This document shows, one piece after another, positions 36,489 through 47,816 of a DNA stretch of 64,000 bases. This DNA is from Medicago truncatula (lineage: Eukaryota > Streptophyta > Magnoliopsida > Fabales > Fabaceae), in NCBI RefSeq assembly GCF_003473485.1, contig NC_053043.1:17982001-18046000 (forward strand). Direction: 5' to 3'. A program made the translations under genes and the position numbers. A model generated the notes under the pieces. That model saw only the letters and a program-made list of their open reading frames with translations, was not told the origin of the DNA and searched no databases. Positions within the stretch are counted from its first letter, which is position 1. The number at the start of each line of letters is the position of its first letter.

Positions 36489-37763
36489 TGTTGGAACAAA
36501 ATGTGTTTTACAATAAACCTTAATGAGTTTTGATGATAACAAAGTATTAAAAATTGTCAATTGGTTATTGCTAATATTTGTTCAAGTGTACAGGACCATA
36601 GGCAAAGTTAATCAATTTCAATAGGTCTTGGAAGAACAATAGAGAGCAAAGGAATCTAAAGCATCTGAAGAAAACTGCGTCTGAAGCTATGAAGTGCTTC
36701 TGAAGTTTCAAGTGCCTCTGAAGTGATGACGTCATCAGAAGCAGAAGATCATCAGAAGCAAAGTCCATCAGAAGCAAGATTTCATCAGAAGCTGTGTCAT
36801 CACCAGAAGCTACAGTTGATCAAAATATTTTATAACTGAAGTTTCAAAGGAGCTGTTTTTTCGTTTTATCCTCGTCTGAGAAAACGAAGAATTGAAAGGG
36901 AGGTATCAACGGTCATTTGAAAAGCACTGGGTGCTCGTCCTTCATTGAAGAGTTGACAAAGTACAAGTGTACAACCACTACATCCACTACTCTATTTTTG
37001 TCTACGCTACAAGACAAAACAACAGCTCTGCCTGCAGAAATGTTCCTTCAAGATAGGAATGAATTTGAAGTTAATCCTTCATAGGACTACACCCAAATCA
37101 GGCAAAAGATTAATGGTGGATGATCAAAGGAACTCAACGACTCTTTAGACGTGCTAAAAATCTCAACGTCTCTTTACTCACCTCTATATAAAGGAGTGAA
37201 GACTTGAAGATTGGCAAGAGACATCAACACAAGTTAAAAGCGCCAAAACTCTGCCAAATTTGATTCTATAAAGCACTTTGAATTTCTGCACTGATTTGAT
37301 ACATCTTAGAAATTCTTAAGTCTAGAGTCTTTATTGCATTGTATTGTGAACACCACTGATTGTATATCAAGTGTTCAAAGTCAAACATTTTCTGTGTAAT
37401 TTTGTTTGATTAGAAGCCTCTCGCCTGCGTGCTTGAGCATTAGAAGACTCTTGCTTTAGTGCTTGAGCATTGGAAGTCTCTCGCCTGCGTGCTTGAGCAT
37501 TTGAGAAGTTTCATACTAGTAAGTATTGAGCATTTGTAATCTGTGTGATTATTAGTGGAAATCTCCTTGGAAGTGCAAGGGGGACTAGACTACTTCCGGT
37601 TTGTGGAAGGAACCAGGATAATTGCTTGTGTCTCTCTTTCTTCTCTCTGCTCTGTTTTTATTCCGCTGCATATCTGATTCTGAACATCACATCAGAAGCA
37701 TTCCTAACCAGCTTCTGAAGTGATACCAGAAGAAGAATTTTTAGAGAAAAAAAAAAACACAAT
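36489..37763. mobile_element. Second SIRE-like LTR copy, 3' end missing
   Basis: Starts TGTTGGAACAAAATGTG and follows the solo LTR at 24818 along its length, including the TGACGTCA palindrome and the GTGCTTGAGCATT repeats. Similarity stops at AACACAATT near 37763, about 35 bp short of the LTR end. The following sequence (ACACAATTGGTGACTAGCCG) is repeated at 37941, so the junction looks rearranged. Confidence 0.8.
36724..36737. promoter_or_regulatory. TGACGTCA palindrome in the second SIRE-like LTR
   Basis: TGATGACGTCATCA, identical to the site at 25047-25060 although the surrounding LTR sequence has diverged. Confidence 0.5.
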
Positions 37764-37970
37764 TGGTGACTAGCCGGTTTAAATTAAAACTATGGAAAAA
37801 TTATGGAAAAATTGCAGCCACTTCACTTGAAAAACACAATTGTCATCGCACTTGAAGTGTTAATTAAAACTATGGAAAAATTGCAGCCACTTCACTTGAA
37901 AAACAGTAACAAGAATTGCTATAAACTTATGCAACGATTTACACAATTGGTGACTAGCCGGTTTTATGGC
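37759..37970. repeat. Local duplication after the truncated LTR
   Basis: ACACAATTGGTGACTAGCCG occurs at about 37760 and 37941. The block AATTAAAACTATGGAAAAATT...GCAGCCACTTCACTTG occurs at about 37786 and 37862. This suggests a duplication or template switch at the junction. Confidence 0.8.
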
Positions 37971-38639
37971 ATATTGGGTATTCAGAGTCGCAAGTCGGCA
38001 TATTAAACCACAAGAATTTAGAGATAAGGTTCGGACTTGATGCATTCTCTAAAAATAAGAAAGAGCCTCAATTTCAGATTTCTATTGAATAAGACTGAGT
38101 TGACTCAGACTTAAAAGAGAGACTTGTGTATCATGCATTTATGAAAAGATTGCACCTTTAATGGTAGGTTCAAAATTAAAATTCTCCTTCTATTTTATTA
38201 GTTGTGTGATTTTAATATTTGACATGTGAACAAGCGTTTAATTTTAAACTTGAGTAACTTGGACTTAATTCCAACGTTATATGATTAGACAATTTTATTT
38301 ATTGCAGTCAAGATATATGAACCAAAAGTTCATATAAATCAGAATTTAGAGAATATGAATCTCTAAATATAATAGATTATGATATGTGTGAACTTGATAG
38401 CACATACACTAGAAATGATAAAATGATATTTTATCATATTTATTGATGACTGCGAATTTTGAAAAATAAAATTGATATGCTTGATATGTTCAATTTCTTT
38501 AACGAAAATTGAAATTTATAGAGTACCCAAGTCTAAGAACAAAAATTCTAATTAAGAAATTTTTGAAGAAAAGACAACCCAACTTGTCTTATTTTTTGAA
38601 CTTGGGATTGTCTGGACAATATTTAGATTCTGGACCCCA
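37971..38639. other. Copia internal DNA with no readable frame
   Basis: Lies between the rearranged LTR junction and the first readable integrase. It probably holds decayed gag and protease sequence, but no motif could be read. Confidence 0.4.
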
Positions 38640-40510
38640 AGAGAGTTGAACTCACTAGTAGAGCCTATGAATGTATATTCATTGGGTACGCTATAAATAG
38701 CGAAACATATAGGTTTTATGACCTAAATGTTAAAGTGATCATAGAATTAAAAGACGCCGATTTCTATGTAAATATTTACCCCTTTAAACTAAAGAATAGT
38801 GGGGGCACTAGTGGGAGCACAACATTATCGGGGCAAAATAAATTCCCTTCTAAAAATTAAGAACTAGTGGGGGCACTATATCTGATCACGTTCATGTAAT
38901 CAGAAATAGTTATGAAAACATCGTACCAGATGTTATAGAACCTCGAGGAGGTAGTAAAGCTAGAATAGCTAAAGAGTATGAACTCGGTTTATACATTGGA
39001 AGAATATCCATTAAGCCTTAAAGAAGCTATATCCTTATTGGATGTTGAATTATGGCAAGAAGTAATAAACGATGAAATGGATTTTCCAGAGTCTAACAAA
39101 ACAAGACACTTGGTTGACTTGTCTCATAGTTGCAAACTAATCGGTTGTATTTGGATTTTAGGAAAAAGAACTAAAACTTGATGGTACGGTTGATGAATAC
39201 AAGGCTCTCCTTGTAGTCAAAGGTTTTAGACAGAGAAAAATATAGTCTTCTTCAACACTTATTCACCAGTCACTAGAATCATATCCATAAGAGTACTAGT
39301 CCCTTTAGCCGCCGTTCATAACTCGATAGTACTCCAAATGGATGTGAAAGTTGTCTTCTTTATGGTGAACTAGAAGAAGAAGTCTATATTAAACAACCTG
39401 AAGGTTTTGTGATTCATGGACTAGAAAACAAGTTCTGTAAGTTAGATAATTCTTTGTGAGGTCTAAAATCAACTCTTAAGGAATGACATGAAAAATTTGA
39501 CATTCTAATGCTGTCGAATGAGTATAAAGTGAATGAAAGTGACAAATAATATTTGCACGATCATATGTCTCTATGAAGACAACTTGCTCATATTTGGTTT
39601 AAAAATTCATGTTATGAATTATGTGAAATCATTGTTTATCAATAACATTGATAAGAAAGACCTAGACAAAGTTGAAGTAATTCTTGGTTTCAAGATTACT
39701 AGATTAGAAAAGAGAACTCTTCTGATGAATCTCACAAAGTTGAGAATATCTAAGGAAATGTAATTATTTAACTGTAAACTTGCAAGTGTAAAACTTTTCA
39801 AGAACACTTGAGTGTGAGCATCATTGACAGTCTTTAGATATGCCATTGAATGTATTTGACTCAACGTTGGCCACGTCGTGAGACTTTTGTTCAAGTTTAT
39901 TAGTAGACGGATAAAAAGCATTGACATGCTATTGAAAGAGTCATGATGTGCCTTAAGAAGATTATGACTCTAGGATTACATTATGAGAAGTATCATATTG
40001 TACTTGAATGGTACAAGATACAAATGAGAAGTATCATATTGTACATGAGTGGTACAAGATACAAAATAGAACATCCTTCAGATGAGTCTTAATGCGACCA
40101 GTGACTGCCCATTGAGCATCACTGGAGGAGTTATTTGTTGAAACAAATGATATTGACTCAGTCCATTATGGAATGAATCTGAGATGAGAACACTAGAGAA
40201 AACTGGTGAAGAATCAAGTTGATAAGATGCTTGCTAGCTGAGAACCCTTAGTGGGTGAAACCGTTGTCCGAAGTGTTAATTTATTGTGATAGTCTGCAGC
40301 TATTACAAAATTGAGAATCGTTACCACAATGGTGAGAGACGATAATTATGGCACGAACACAGAATGATTACAGAGCTCCAAAAGGAACGGTTAAAGTATA
40401 TCGTGCACGTACTGATAAAGAATTAGTGGATCCTTTGACGAAAGGAATTACTAGAAAGAAAGTCCTAAACACATCCAATAGGATGGGACTAATGCCCAAA
40501 GGTCACAAGT
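38640..40510 (+). pseudogene. Decayed copia pol
   Basis: Fragments in order are the integrase end (IGYAINSETYRFYDLNVKVI, about 38676), reverse transcriptase (LKEAISLLDVELWQEVINDE, about 39010; LQMDVK..; about 39413 the LEN(K)..CKL stretch; CTIICLYEDNLLIFGLKIH, about 39552, with YVDD changed to YEDN), and an RNase H tail (RTDKELVDPLTKGITRKK, about 40410). Stops and frame changes are dense. The altered catalytic box alone would inactivate the enzyme. Confidence 0.82.
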
Positions 40511-41030
40511 GATGGTAACCCGACCTACATAATTGGAGATCCCAAGAAATAGGTTCAATGGGTAATAACAAGTCATGAGTGATAGAACATGCTATGAGAA
40601 AAGTAAGAAAGCATGATTCCTGCAGTGACAGAAGGATGAGATAATAGAAACTCTTAATGAGATCTATACTCTATGTGGAGTGGAGTACCTAGCTACAGGA
40701 GTACTCTTGATAGACTCACCTATACGAATGTGGAACTTAGGCCGATTCCTATGGTATTCGGAGCAGAATACCTAGAACGTTCGTTAAAACTGGGATAGAC
40801 GTGCAGGGCCATAAAACGCACGAGCTTTTAGAATACACCTTAGGAAAAGGTATGTGTGTGGATTCTATGTCTGAGATAGAGTTTAATGCTGTAAGCAACT
40901 CTTGTTAAATCGGAATATTATCCGCTATGCAAAGGTTCAAGTTGTAGGCGACACCTTTGTTTATTAGCAACCTTATAGAAACCTTATAGACACCTTTGTT
41001 GAAACCATTTTTTAAATTCAAGTGGGGGAT

Positions 41031-41419
41031 TGTTGGAACATTGATGTGATGTTGGATGAAAAATTGGAAGATTAAACATCAAATAATTATACTTTGATCT
41101 AATGTTGTGTGAATTGAAAAAATAGAGTGTGGTGTCCCACATAAAATAGAACACACACATTAGTAGTGTTTAAATTGTGGTATTTAATTTTAAATACTTT
41201 GATAATGATAAAAATAATTGTAATTATTATTTTATTCGAGAATATCACTTTCCATAAATTTAGCTTATGGTAGTTGTGATAAGAATAATAATTTAATTAT
41301 TATTATATTTCCTTCATTCAAAACCAATAGTTTGTTTCCTCCACTTTTGTGAATTTGTTTCTTTTGATCCTATCCACAAGTGTTGTTGAACTGATTAATG
41401 GATAAACTCCATTTTAATA
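41031..41419 (+). repeat. 3' LTR of the decayed copia element, truncated
   Basis: Follows the purine tract and matches 35658 onward until GATAAACTCCATTTTAAT, then switches to sequence shared by duplication units A and B. Confidence 0.8.
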
Positions 41420-41539
41420 AATTAAGAACCTATAGTGCGATTGACCCTATTTTTCTAGGTCTAAAAGTTACTTTTAGAATAAAGTTGAAAATTAAAACTT
41501 TGAAGATAAAGTTAAAGTTGTTTAGCATTTGTTGTTTTA

Positions 41540-41630
41540 AGGTGAATAAGTGGAGTGTCCTGTGTCTGGGGTTCGAACCTCGGCCTCTGCATATAACAAT
41601 GCATTGCCCCTGCCAAATGATCTAATAAAT
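41540..41630 (-). mobile_element. tRNA-derived SINE fragment (minus strand)
   Basis: Read on the minus strand it gives TTAGATCATTTGGCAGG (A-box-like) and GAGGTTCGAACCCC (B-box-like), the Pol III promoter layout of tRNA-derived SINEs. The same fragment lies in unit B at about 49240-49325, so it predates the duplication. Confidence 0.55.
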
Positions 41631-42084
41631 TAAGAAGTCTCTACATTACATTGACAAATTAAAGTGTTTTGATACATATTACTTTTAGACCAATAAATTA
41701 ATAATTATTTTTATGAATTAATGAACAATTTTTGTTGACTTTTTAATTTAAAAAAAATCGTATCATAAGAAAAAAAACAAAAATTAATTGTGTTTTAAAT
41801 ATTATACTTATTTTTTTACATTTTATCGTAAAAAATATCTAGTATTTATTATCATGAGTAATAAAGAAAATAAAAAAAATATTTAATTCAATTTCACAAA
41901 CAATTTAGGTAAATAATAATTAGTCATTATAATTTTTTAAATAATAGAAAAAATAAAAAAAAATGAACAATTAATTTAAAGACCAAACATATCAATCAAA
42001 TTGCCAAATATATATAATAAAAATTCTCATAAAGTCTCCCTGAAAGAAAAAAAAAAATTCTCATAAAGTCTAATATATTTTGTG

Positions 42085-42092
42085 TATAAATA
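42085..42092 (+). promoter_or_regulatory. TATA box of acidic-protein gene A
   Basis: TATAAATA, 91 bp upstream of the start codon. The whole stretch from here to the ATG is conserved in unit B, with the box at the same distance. Confidence 0.75.
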
Positions 42093-42175
42093 CGAAGGTT
42101 CGGGGGAGAGACAATCACACTTGCAAAAACAAATACATATCTTTGTTTGCTTAGAGAATAGTTTGTGCAAAAAGA

Positions 42176-42661
42176 ATGAGGTCGTTTTTGATAGCAGCAA
42201 TCTTGGTTCTCTTTTTACCAAAATCACCAAATGCAATTGGTGATCCTGAGCATCATCATGAAGATGATGAAGCTTGGGATGACTATGAGATTAACATGAA
42301 TAATGTTGTTTATGTTGAAGACTACGCTGGTGATGGCAACACTGATGATGACAACGACAGCCATGTCGAGTACGAGGATGACGGGGACATCAATGAGTTA
42401 GATGATGGCGATGATGACGACGACGACAATGATTGTAAATTAATCTCAAATATTTTACAAAAAAAGAGATTAATTCCAAACGGAATTTACGACATTGAAG
42501 AAATGCATGCTGATTATCGAGAATTGGTGGATTCAAACGACATTTTTACCTTTGATGGTCGTGATTACTATCATGTTCAAGATGAAGCTATAGATGAAGC
42601 TGAGGAGGTTGATGATGGCAAAGAAGAAACAGACGACGACGATGATAAGGGACAGTCCTGA
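42176..42661 (+). CDS. Secreted Asp-rich acidic protein, copy A (unknown family)
   Basis: 161 aa, one exon. The N-terminus MRSFLIAAILVLFLPKSPNA is a clear signal peptide, with cleavage likely after NA. The mature protein is extremely acidic: HHHEDDEAWDDYE, GDGNTDDDNDSH, DDGDDDDDDND, and a C-terminal EEVDDGKEETDDDDDKG. The least repetitive stretch, likely the folded or recognised core, is about residues 87-130 (LISNILQKKRLIPNGIYDIE, MHADYRELV, FTFDGRDYYH). There is no Cys-rich pattern: one Cys in the mature part, absent from copy B. I do not recognise the family. Ca2+ or other cation binding in the secretory pathway or wall is a guess from composition. Promoter, leader and 3' UTR are conserved with copy B, supporting a real gene. 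Confidence 0.78.
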   Translation: MRSFLIAAILVLFLPKSPNAIGDPEHHHEDDEAWDDYEINMNNVVYVEDYAGDGNTDDDNDSHVEYEDDGDINELDDGDDDDDDNDCKLISNILQKKRLIPNGIYDIEEMHADYRELVDSNDIFTFDGRDYYHVQDEAIDEAEEVDDGKEETDDDDDKGQS

Positions 42662-43437
42662 AATTCTTTGTTATGTTATGTTAAAAATTATGAGAATAAA
42701 TATTGATTAATATTAATAAAACTTTATCTCAACTTCTCTTTTTGCTAAGATTGTTTTTTCTTCAGTCCTTCAAGAAAAATGCTTGCAGCGAATTATATGT
42801 TATTTAAATATTAGTTTAATATTTACTTATAATTGCTCATATATACGATAATAAGGGGTGAGTTATTTTTTTTAATAATAATTAGTCATCAAAGCAGTAT
42901 GTGTTGAACTTTCATTCGGACATGTTTGATCAAACTCCATGTTAACTGTTAAAATGAACTTTATTTATTTATTCTGATGAAAAACTCTCTCATGTTGGAG
43001 GAACTTATCTTTTTGAATTGACTTATTTGAACTTATCTATTATCATAAATTTTGGGAACTTATAAAAAGAGTTTATGACATTTTTAAAAGTTTTTTCCGG
43101 CTTATTTTCATTAGTTATATCCAATATAACTAATGAATTCGGTAGCATAAACAAAAAGAATTTTACTTTATTTCACTTTTTTTTTTTTTTTTTCTATAGA
43201 AATTGCCAATATATCATGTCGTTAACATATATTATGTGGCCCCTAAAAAAAAACATATATTATGTGGATATGTACTCAAACTTTGGAAGGGAGGGAGGGG
43301 TCATATATGTGTATGAAACTGGTTCAAAGAAGAAATTGATTGCAAAGTAAGATGGTGTATGGCTACTCCTTTAGTCCTTGTTGAGAAAGTAAAGCTATTC
43401 TCTTTTTTGTGGTTGAAAGCTAAAGAGACATGCTTTT
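42662..43437. other. 3' flank of acidic-protein gene A
   Basis: Contains AATAAA-type signals (about 42695 and 42716). It is collinear with the flanks of copies B and C (TTCAAGAAAAATGCTTGCAG at 42769, 50456 and 53791). B and C share about 60 bp just before this motif that A lacks. No gene was seen. Confidence 0.6.
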
Positions 43438-43748
43438 GTTATATGTTATTTTGGTCCCTTAACTGTTTAATTGGTATTGTTTTGGTCCCTTAACTAAAAA
43501 AAAGATTGTTTGAGGATTTTAAGTTTTTTTTTAGTCTCGTTTTGGTCCATTCTGTTAAGTTTCCGTTAGGGTTTTAAAAAAAAGTTAACTCCTGGACACG
43601 TGTCACCTTGCCATTGGCTCTGAGTTTTTTTTTTATTTTAAAAAAAAGTATTATTTTTTTAAAATATATATTATTTTTTTAAAAAAAAATCCCAAAGCCA
43701 ATGACAACGTGACACGTGTCCCAGAGTTAACATGTGTCACCTTGTCAT

Positions 43749-44626
43749 GACTGGTGCTAGTCACACCCAAAAAAAAACAAGTTACACCCCAGAATGACTA
43801 ATATACCCCTAAATTGAACATAAGTAAACTTAATTTACATTAACCTAGATTGAAAGTAAGTAAACTTAATTTATATTAACCTAAATTGAACATAAGTAAA
43901 CTTAATTTACATTAACCTAGATTGAAAGTAAACTTAATTTACATTAACCTAGATTGAAAGTAAGTAAACTGAATTTACATTAACCTAAATTGAACATAAG
44001 TAAACTTAATTTACATTAACCTAGATTGAAAGTAAGTAAACTAAATTTACATTAACCTAGATTGAACATAAGTAAACTTGATTGAACGTAGGTAAATTGA
44101 ATTTACACTAACCTCTTATATACATACACGTAAGTAAGTAAACTGAATTTACACTAACCTCTTATATACATGTACACTGAATTTACACTAACCTAGATTG
44201 AACGTAAGTAAACTAAATTTACATTAACCTAAATTGAACATAAGTAAACTTAATTTACATTGACATAAGTAAACTAAATTTACATTAACCTAAATTGAAC
44301 ATAAGTAAACTTAATTTACACTAACCTAAATTAAACATATATCATACCAAAACAAACAATAAACAAATAGAAACTCGTCGAAAATGAAATTCATGAAATT
44401 CACTAACCTTTATGAATATAGTACAGATCAATAACAAAGTTGTTGATTCAGATATTGGTTGCACATCTATTGTGATTTGTGGATGAAAGGGGGTAAGGGT
44501 TCAGAATGATCATAAAAGATGGGGTTTTTAAAAATTTACATGAAGAGGGCAATTTTGGTATTATTGTAAAATTTTAAATAAATTTGGGTGTAACTTGTTT
44601 TTTTTGGGGTGTAACTAGCACCAGTC
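43749..44626. mobile_element. Inner MITE with 9-bp TSD, nested in the outer one
   Basis: The ends GACTGGTGCTAGT and ACTAGCACCAGTC are perfect inverted repeats, with inverted similarity for about 40 bp (CACACCCAAAA..CAAGTTACACCCC). The direct repeat CCTTGTCAT flanks it at 43740-43748 and 44627-44635. A 9-bp TSD fits the Mutator superfamily. The 878-bp interior is mostly a tandem array. Confidence 0.9.
43811..44335. repeat. Tandem array of about 36-bp units inside the inner MITE
   Basis: About fourteen imperfect copies of a unit such as TTAACCTAAATTGAACATAA followed by GTAAACTTAATTTACA, with variants CTAGATTGAAAG and CTCTTATATACA. The units are adjacent with no unique spacers, so this is a minisatellite, not a CRISPR. 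Confidence 0.9.
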
Positions 44627-44954
44627 CCTTGTCATTGATTATTGGAATTTTTTACAAAAAAATATATATATATTTTTGTAAAAAAAAAAATCTCAGAGCC
44701 AATGACAAGGTGACACGTGTCCACCCTTAATGTTTTTTATTAAAACTAACAGAAACCTAACAGAAGGGACCAAAACGAGACTAAAAAAAAAACTTAAAAT
44801 CCTCAAACAATTTTTTTTTTAGTTAAGGGACCAAAGCGATACCAATTAAATAGTTAATGGACCAAAAGAGCATTTAAACCTATTTTATTTAATCAATCGA
44901 GTTTGAAAGATCGCAATATCTAGTCAATCTTACTACGAAAGCAATTGAAAAATT

Positions 44955-45265
44955 AAATAAGTTTTATTGCTGAATTTTATTTTTAAAATGAAATCAATGA
45001 TTTTCTCTTTTAGTTTACCCCCTTTCTTAATGTCACATCTTATTTAAATCGACACCTCGTTTCATTTATTTTTGAAATGAAATCAATGACTTACTCGTTT
45101 AGTTTGCACCTTTGTTAATCTCACAGCATACTTCGTTTCATTGTTGGAAAGGTATGTTTTATGGCTGAATTTTATTTTTGAAATGAAATCAATGACTTGC
45201 TATTTTAGTTTGCCCCCTTTCTTAATCTCACAACATAGTTGGATCGATATCTCCTTTCATTTTTT
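44955..45265. repeat. Three tandem repeats of about 110 bp
   Basis: Units carry GAATTTTATTTTTGAAATGA then AATCAATGACTT..TTTAGTTTGCCCCC and CTTAATCTCACA. They lie in the part of unit A that has no counterpart in unit B. Confidence 0.75.
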
Positions 45266-46166
45266 AGGGGACATCATTTAATTTTTGTTCTTATTTTAAG
45301 ATCAATATAAATATTTTATTATTTTTTGTATAATTATTTGTCTTTTTCTATAATATTTTTAAGGGTCCGGTTAACCGGTGCTCCTGAGACATAGTTAAGG
45401 AATCTAAAAGTAGAAATTTTATCTTAAGTTGTTACTTTTGATCCGCATTACACCAATTTTTAAAAAAATCTTACTTATTTTGCCTGCTTAATCAATGCTT
45501 TTGAGCAAAAAACACAAAGAAATTATAGTGGTTCCCCTTCTTACCTAAGGGTAGTCCACTTCCCTCACACCCTGTTAAGGATTTTCACTATATCAAAATC
45601 TTTGTTACAAAGAAAGATAGCACCCTACTATATTTACAACAAAAATCTTCGCCAAACTCTATGATGAAATTCTCACAAACAAACAAGATATCACCCCCCA
45701 CTATCTTTAAGAATAACTCTCATCAAACAATGATAAGAATTTTACAAAGAAGTAATGAAAAAAATAATTGTATGGATAACGATATCACTTTCAAATGAAT
45801 ATATCTTAATGTTCATTAAGACTTTTGGATATGAAAATATAATCAAGGTTTCACAAAATAGAAGTTTGAAAGTTTTTTTGTGAGAAAGTGATATTTGATT
45901 TTTGAATATTTGAATATGAAATTTGGTTAATGTTGTGTTGATCTAAAATATATTTATAGAGGCTTTAGAAAATGTCCACGAAGCAAGGCTACCCTTCAAA
46001 GAGGCTCCAAAGTGAAAAGGAACGAGTTTAAATCACACCGGTTCAGAAAAATTGAGTTTCCGCATGTGTGTAATCAATTACCATACTGTAAAGTTACATA
46101 AGTTTGAATTTTTTAAGCTGGTACACATGGTTAATTATCATTGGTAGTGTCAAAAGAGTGTTAAAA
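45266..46166. other. Unit A-specific DNA, unclassified
   Basis: No gene or bounded element was recognised. It contains GGTTAACCGGTGCTCC near 45368 and pyrimidine-rich stretches. It may be part of a further transposon whose ends I could not find. Confidence 0.4.
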
Positions 46167-47816
46167 TGTTAGACCCTAGCATTTTTCGTAGGTCTTTGTT
46201 TTGATAATGTTTGTTAGATAGGTAATAGTGTTTATTAGACTGCTCATTTGATGATGTTATTGTGATGATAAATATAGACTAGATTCAGGTTAAATCACGT
46301 AGCAATTGTCCTCTCATGTTTCCTAATGATACCTTGTGTCTAGAGTGGTATACACGTGTAGATATGTCCTTTTCTCTTGGGAAAACTTTGTTTTTAGTTG
46401 TTCGATTCGATTCACATTTACTAGAATCGTATCATGTTAACTCTAATCCATTTTCATATGTGTTGTAAAAATTGAATCATATCATTCATGAATCGAATCA
46501 TATTGGGTTGATTCGTATTACTGTTTCTCTTTGGTTTTGGTTTTTGGCTTGTTGATTCGATTCACATGATTATTGAATCATATCAACCTTCATCCTCGAC
46601 AATTTGATTCGATTCACTAATGGTCTGAATTGTATCAATCTTCATATTCGTCTTGCTTGTCCTTTTGCTGTCTGAATCGAATCACACATTAAATGAATCG
46701 ATTCAGTATGTTGTTTTTGGCCAAAATAGTGGACTTGCCCCCCTTTCTATATATACTCATATCATGGTAACACCCAAACAACTTAATCATTTGCATCTAT
46801 TCTCTCTAGAGTCTCCAAACCTCATTGCCCATTTGTTCTTGGGATTAAACACATTTTCTAAGAATCATTGTTGTCTTTTGAGTCGTAGATTGCTAGAGTG
46901 CAATAGGATTGTAAGTTGATTTCTTTCAATGATATTGATTGAGATTCAAGGATCTAAAGTTAATTGAGTAATTTCATTCCACCTCCAATGGTATTGGGGT
47001 TCTTTCTAAAGTTCTTGAGTTAAAGGGGACCCAACCACCAGACGGAGCAAAGAAGAGTTTGAGTGAAGAGCTTCAAGGATTGCTTGGGTGATTGAGGATT
47101 CTAAGACATCAAGAAGCACCAATTTCAAATGGAATTTGAAGATTGGGGGAGTGGTTCCATAGGAATTGAAGAGCTAGAGTAGTTTGAATGAATTCTTGTA
47201 ATCACATTGTAATCAAACATTCAATTTTTAGTGGAAGTCCTTGGTGGAGAGGTTTTCCATCAAGAAGAGTAGGTGTACCCCGAAGTGAGGACGAAAGGGG
47301 AACTACTATAAACTCGGTGTTGAATAACTCTTTCCTTTCCTCTTTAATTTCGTTTAATTGTCTATGTGCTTGTTTGATAAATTGTTAGAACAGAATTGAA
47401 TGTGATCTTGTTCCAACTTGTTAAACCTGGTTTAATTCATTGAATTAGGTTTTGTGTTAATCCACATTGATCACATTTGAATTCAATTGAGTGTCAATTT
47501 ATCAAACACATATACATTATGTTCATTAGTATAATTGTTTAATTACTCTTAAGTTTGGTTTGAGATTTGTCTAGTTTTGTACATTGTGTGAGAATTATCA
47601 ATCATGGATTATATTAAGATTTGACTTTGAATCTACCAATTCTTAGTGAATCTTATATTATTACATAGTCTTATTACTTTTATCATTGCCTTTGATTCAA
47701 GCATAAATCCAATAAGTCAATTTTGTTTTCAAAACTTGCTTTCGCTAGAAACGTGATAAACTTTTAACGTTATTCACCCCCCTCTAGCATGTATTACTTT
47801 GCCATATAGACCAACA
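46167..47816. mobile_element. Solo copia-type LTR in unit A
   Basis: Starts TGTTAGACCCTAGCATTTTT and ends CCATATAGACCAACA. ATTCACCCCCCTCTAGCATG near the end is typical of long SIRE/Maximus-type copia LTRs. The interior has repeated GATTCGATTCACAT-like motifs. No 5-bp TSD matches (TAAAA against CACGT), so the ends may be recombined. The open frame at 46653-46919 is not a gene. Unit B keeps only its last 560 bp. Confidence 0.65.

Larger units (their letters stand above)
35658..41419 (+). mobile_element. Decayed copia element in the old gypsy 3' LTR
   Basis: LTRs starting TGTTGGAACATTGATGTGAT occur at 35658 and 41031, the second straight after the purine tract AAGTGGGGGAT. Between them are copia integrase and reverse-transcriptase remnants. 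The 5' LTR is interrupted at 36489 by another LTR. The 3' LTR breaks off near 41419, where duplication-unit A begins, so the right end and its TSD are lost. Confidence 0.88.
43438..44879. mobile_element. Outer MITE/MULE with long inverted repeats
   Basis: Left arm TTTTGGTCCCTTAACTGTTT and on, right arm ending TTAATGGACCAAAAGAGC. The inverted similarity runs about 200 bp and includes CTGGACACGTGTCACCTTG against CAAGGTGACACGTGTCCA. It is absent from unit B at the matching place. No clean TSD was found, so the outer bases are approximate. Removing the inner element would leave roughly 560 bp of fold-back DNA. Long inverted repeats suggest a Mutator-like element. Confidence 0.75.

Noticed and set aside
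24818..37763. The two SIRE-like LTRs as the two ends of one element
   Set aside because: The first sits cleanly in gypsy pol with its own near-matching TSD, and the second lies in a different host element; no SIRE internal region lies between.
42027..42236. Antisense frame conserved at both acidic genes (also 49682-49876)
   Set aside because: Conserved only because the sense promoter, leader and signal-peptide DNA are conserved. No independent support.
43811..44335. Regularly spaced direct repeats that might suggest a CRISPR-like array
   Set aside because: The units are contiguous with no unique spacers, and this is a plant nuclear minisatellite inside a MITE.
46653..46919. 88-codon frame
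   Set aside because: Inside the solo LTR, with no domain.
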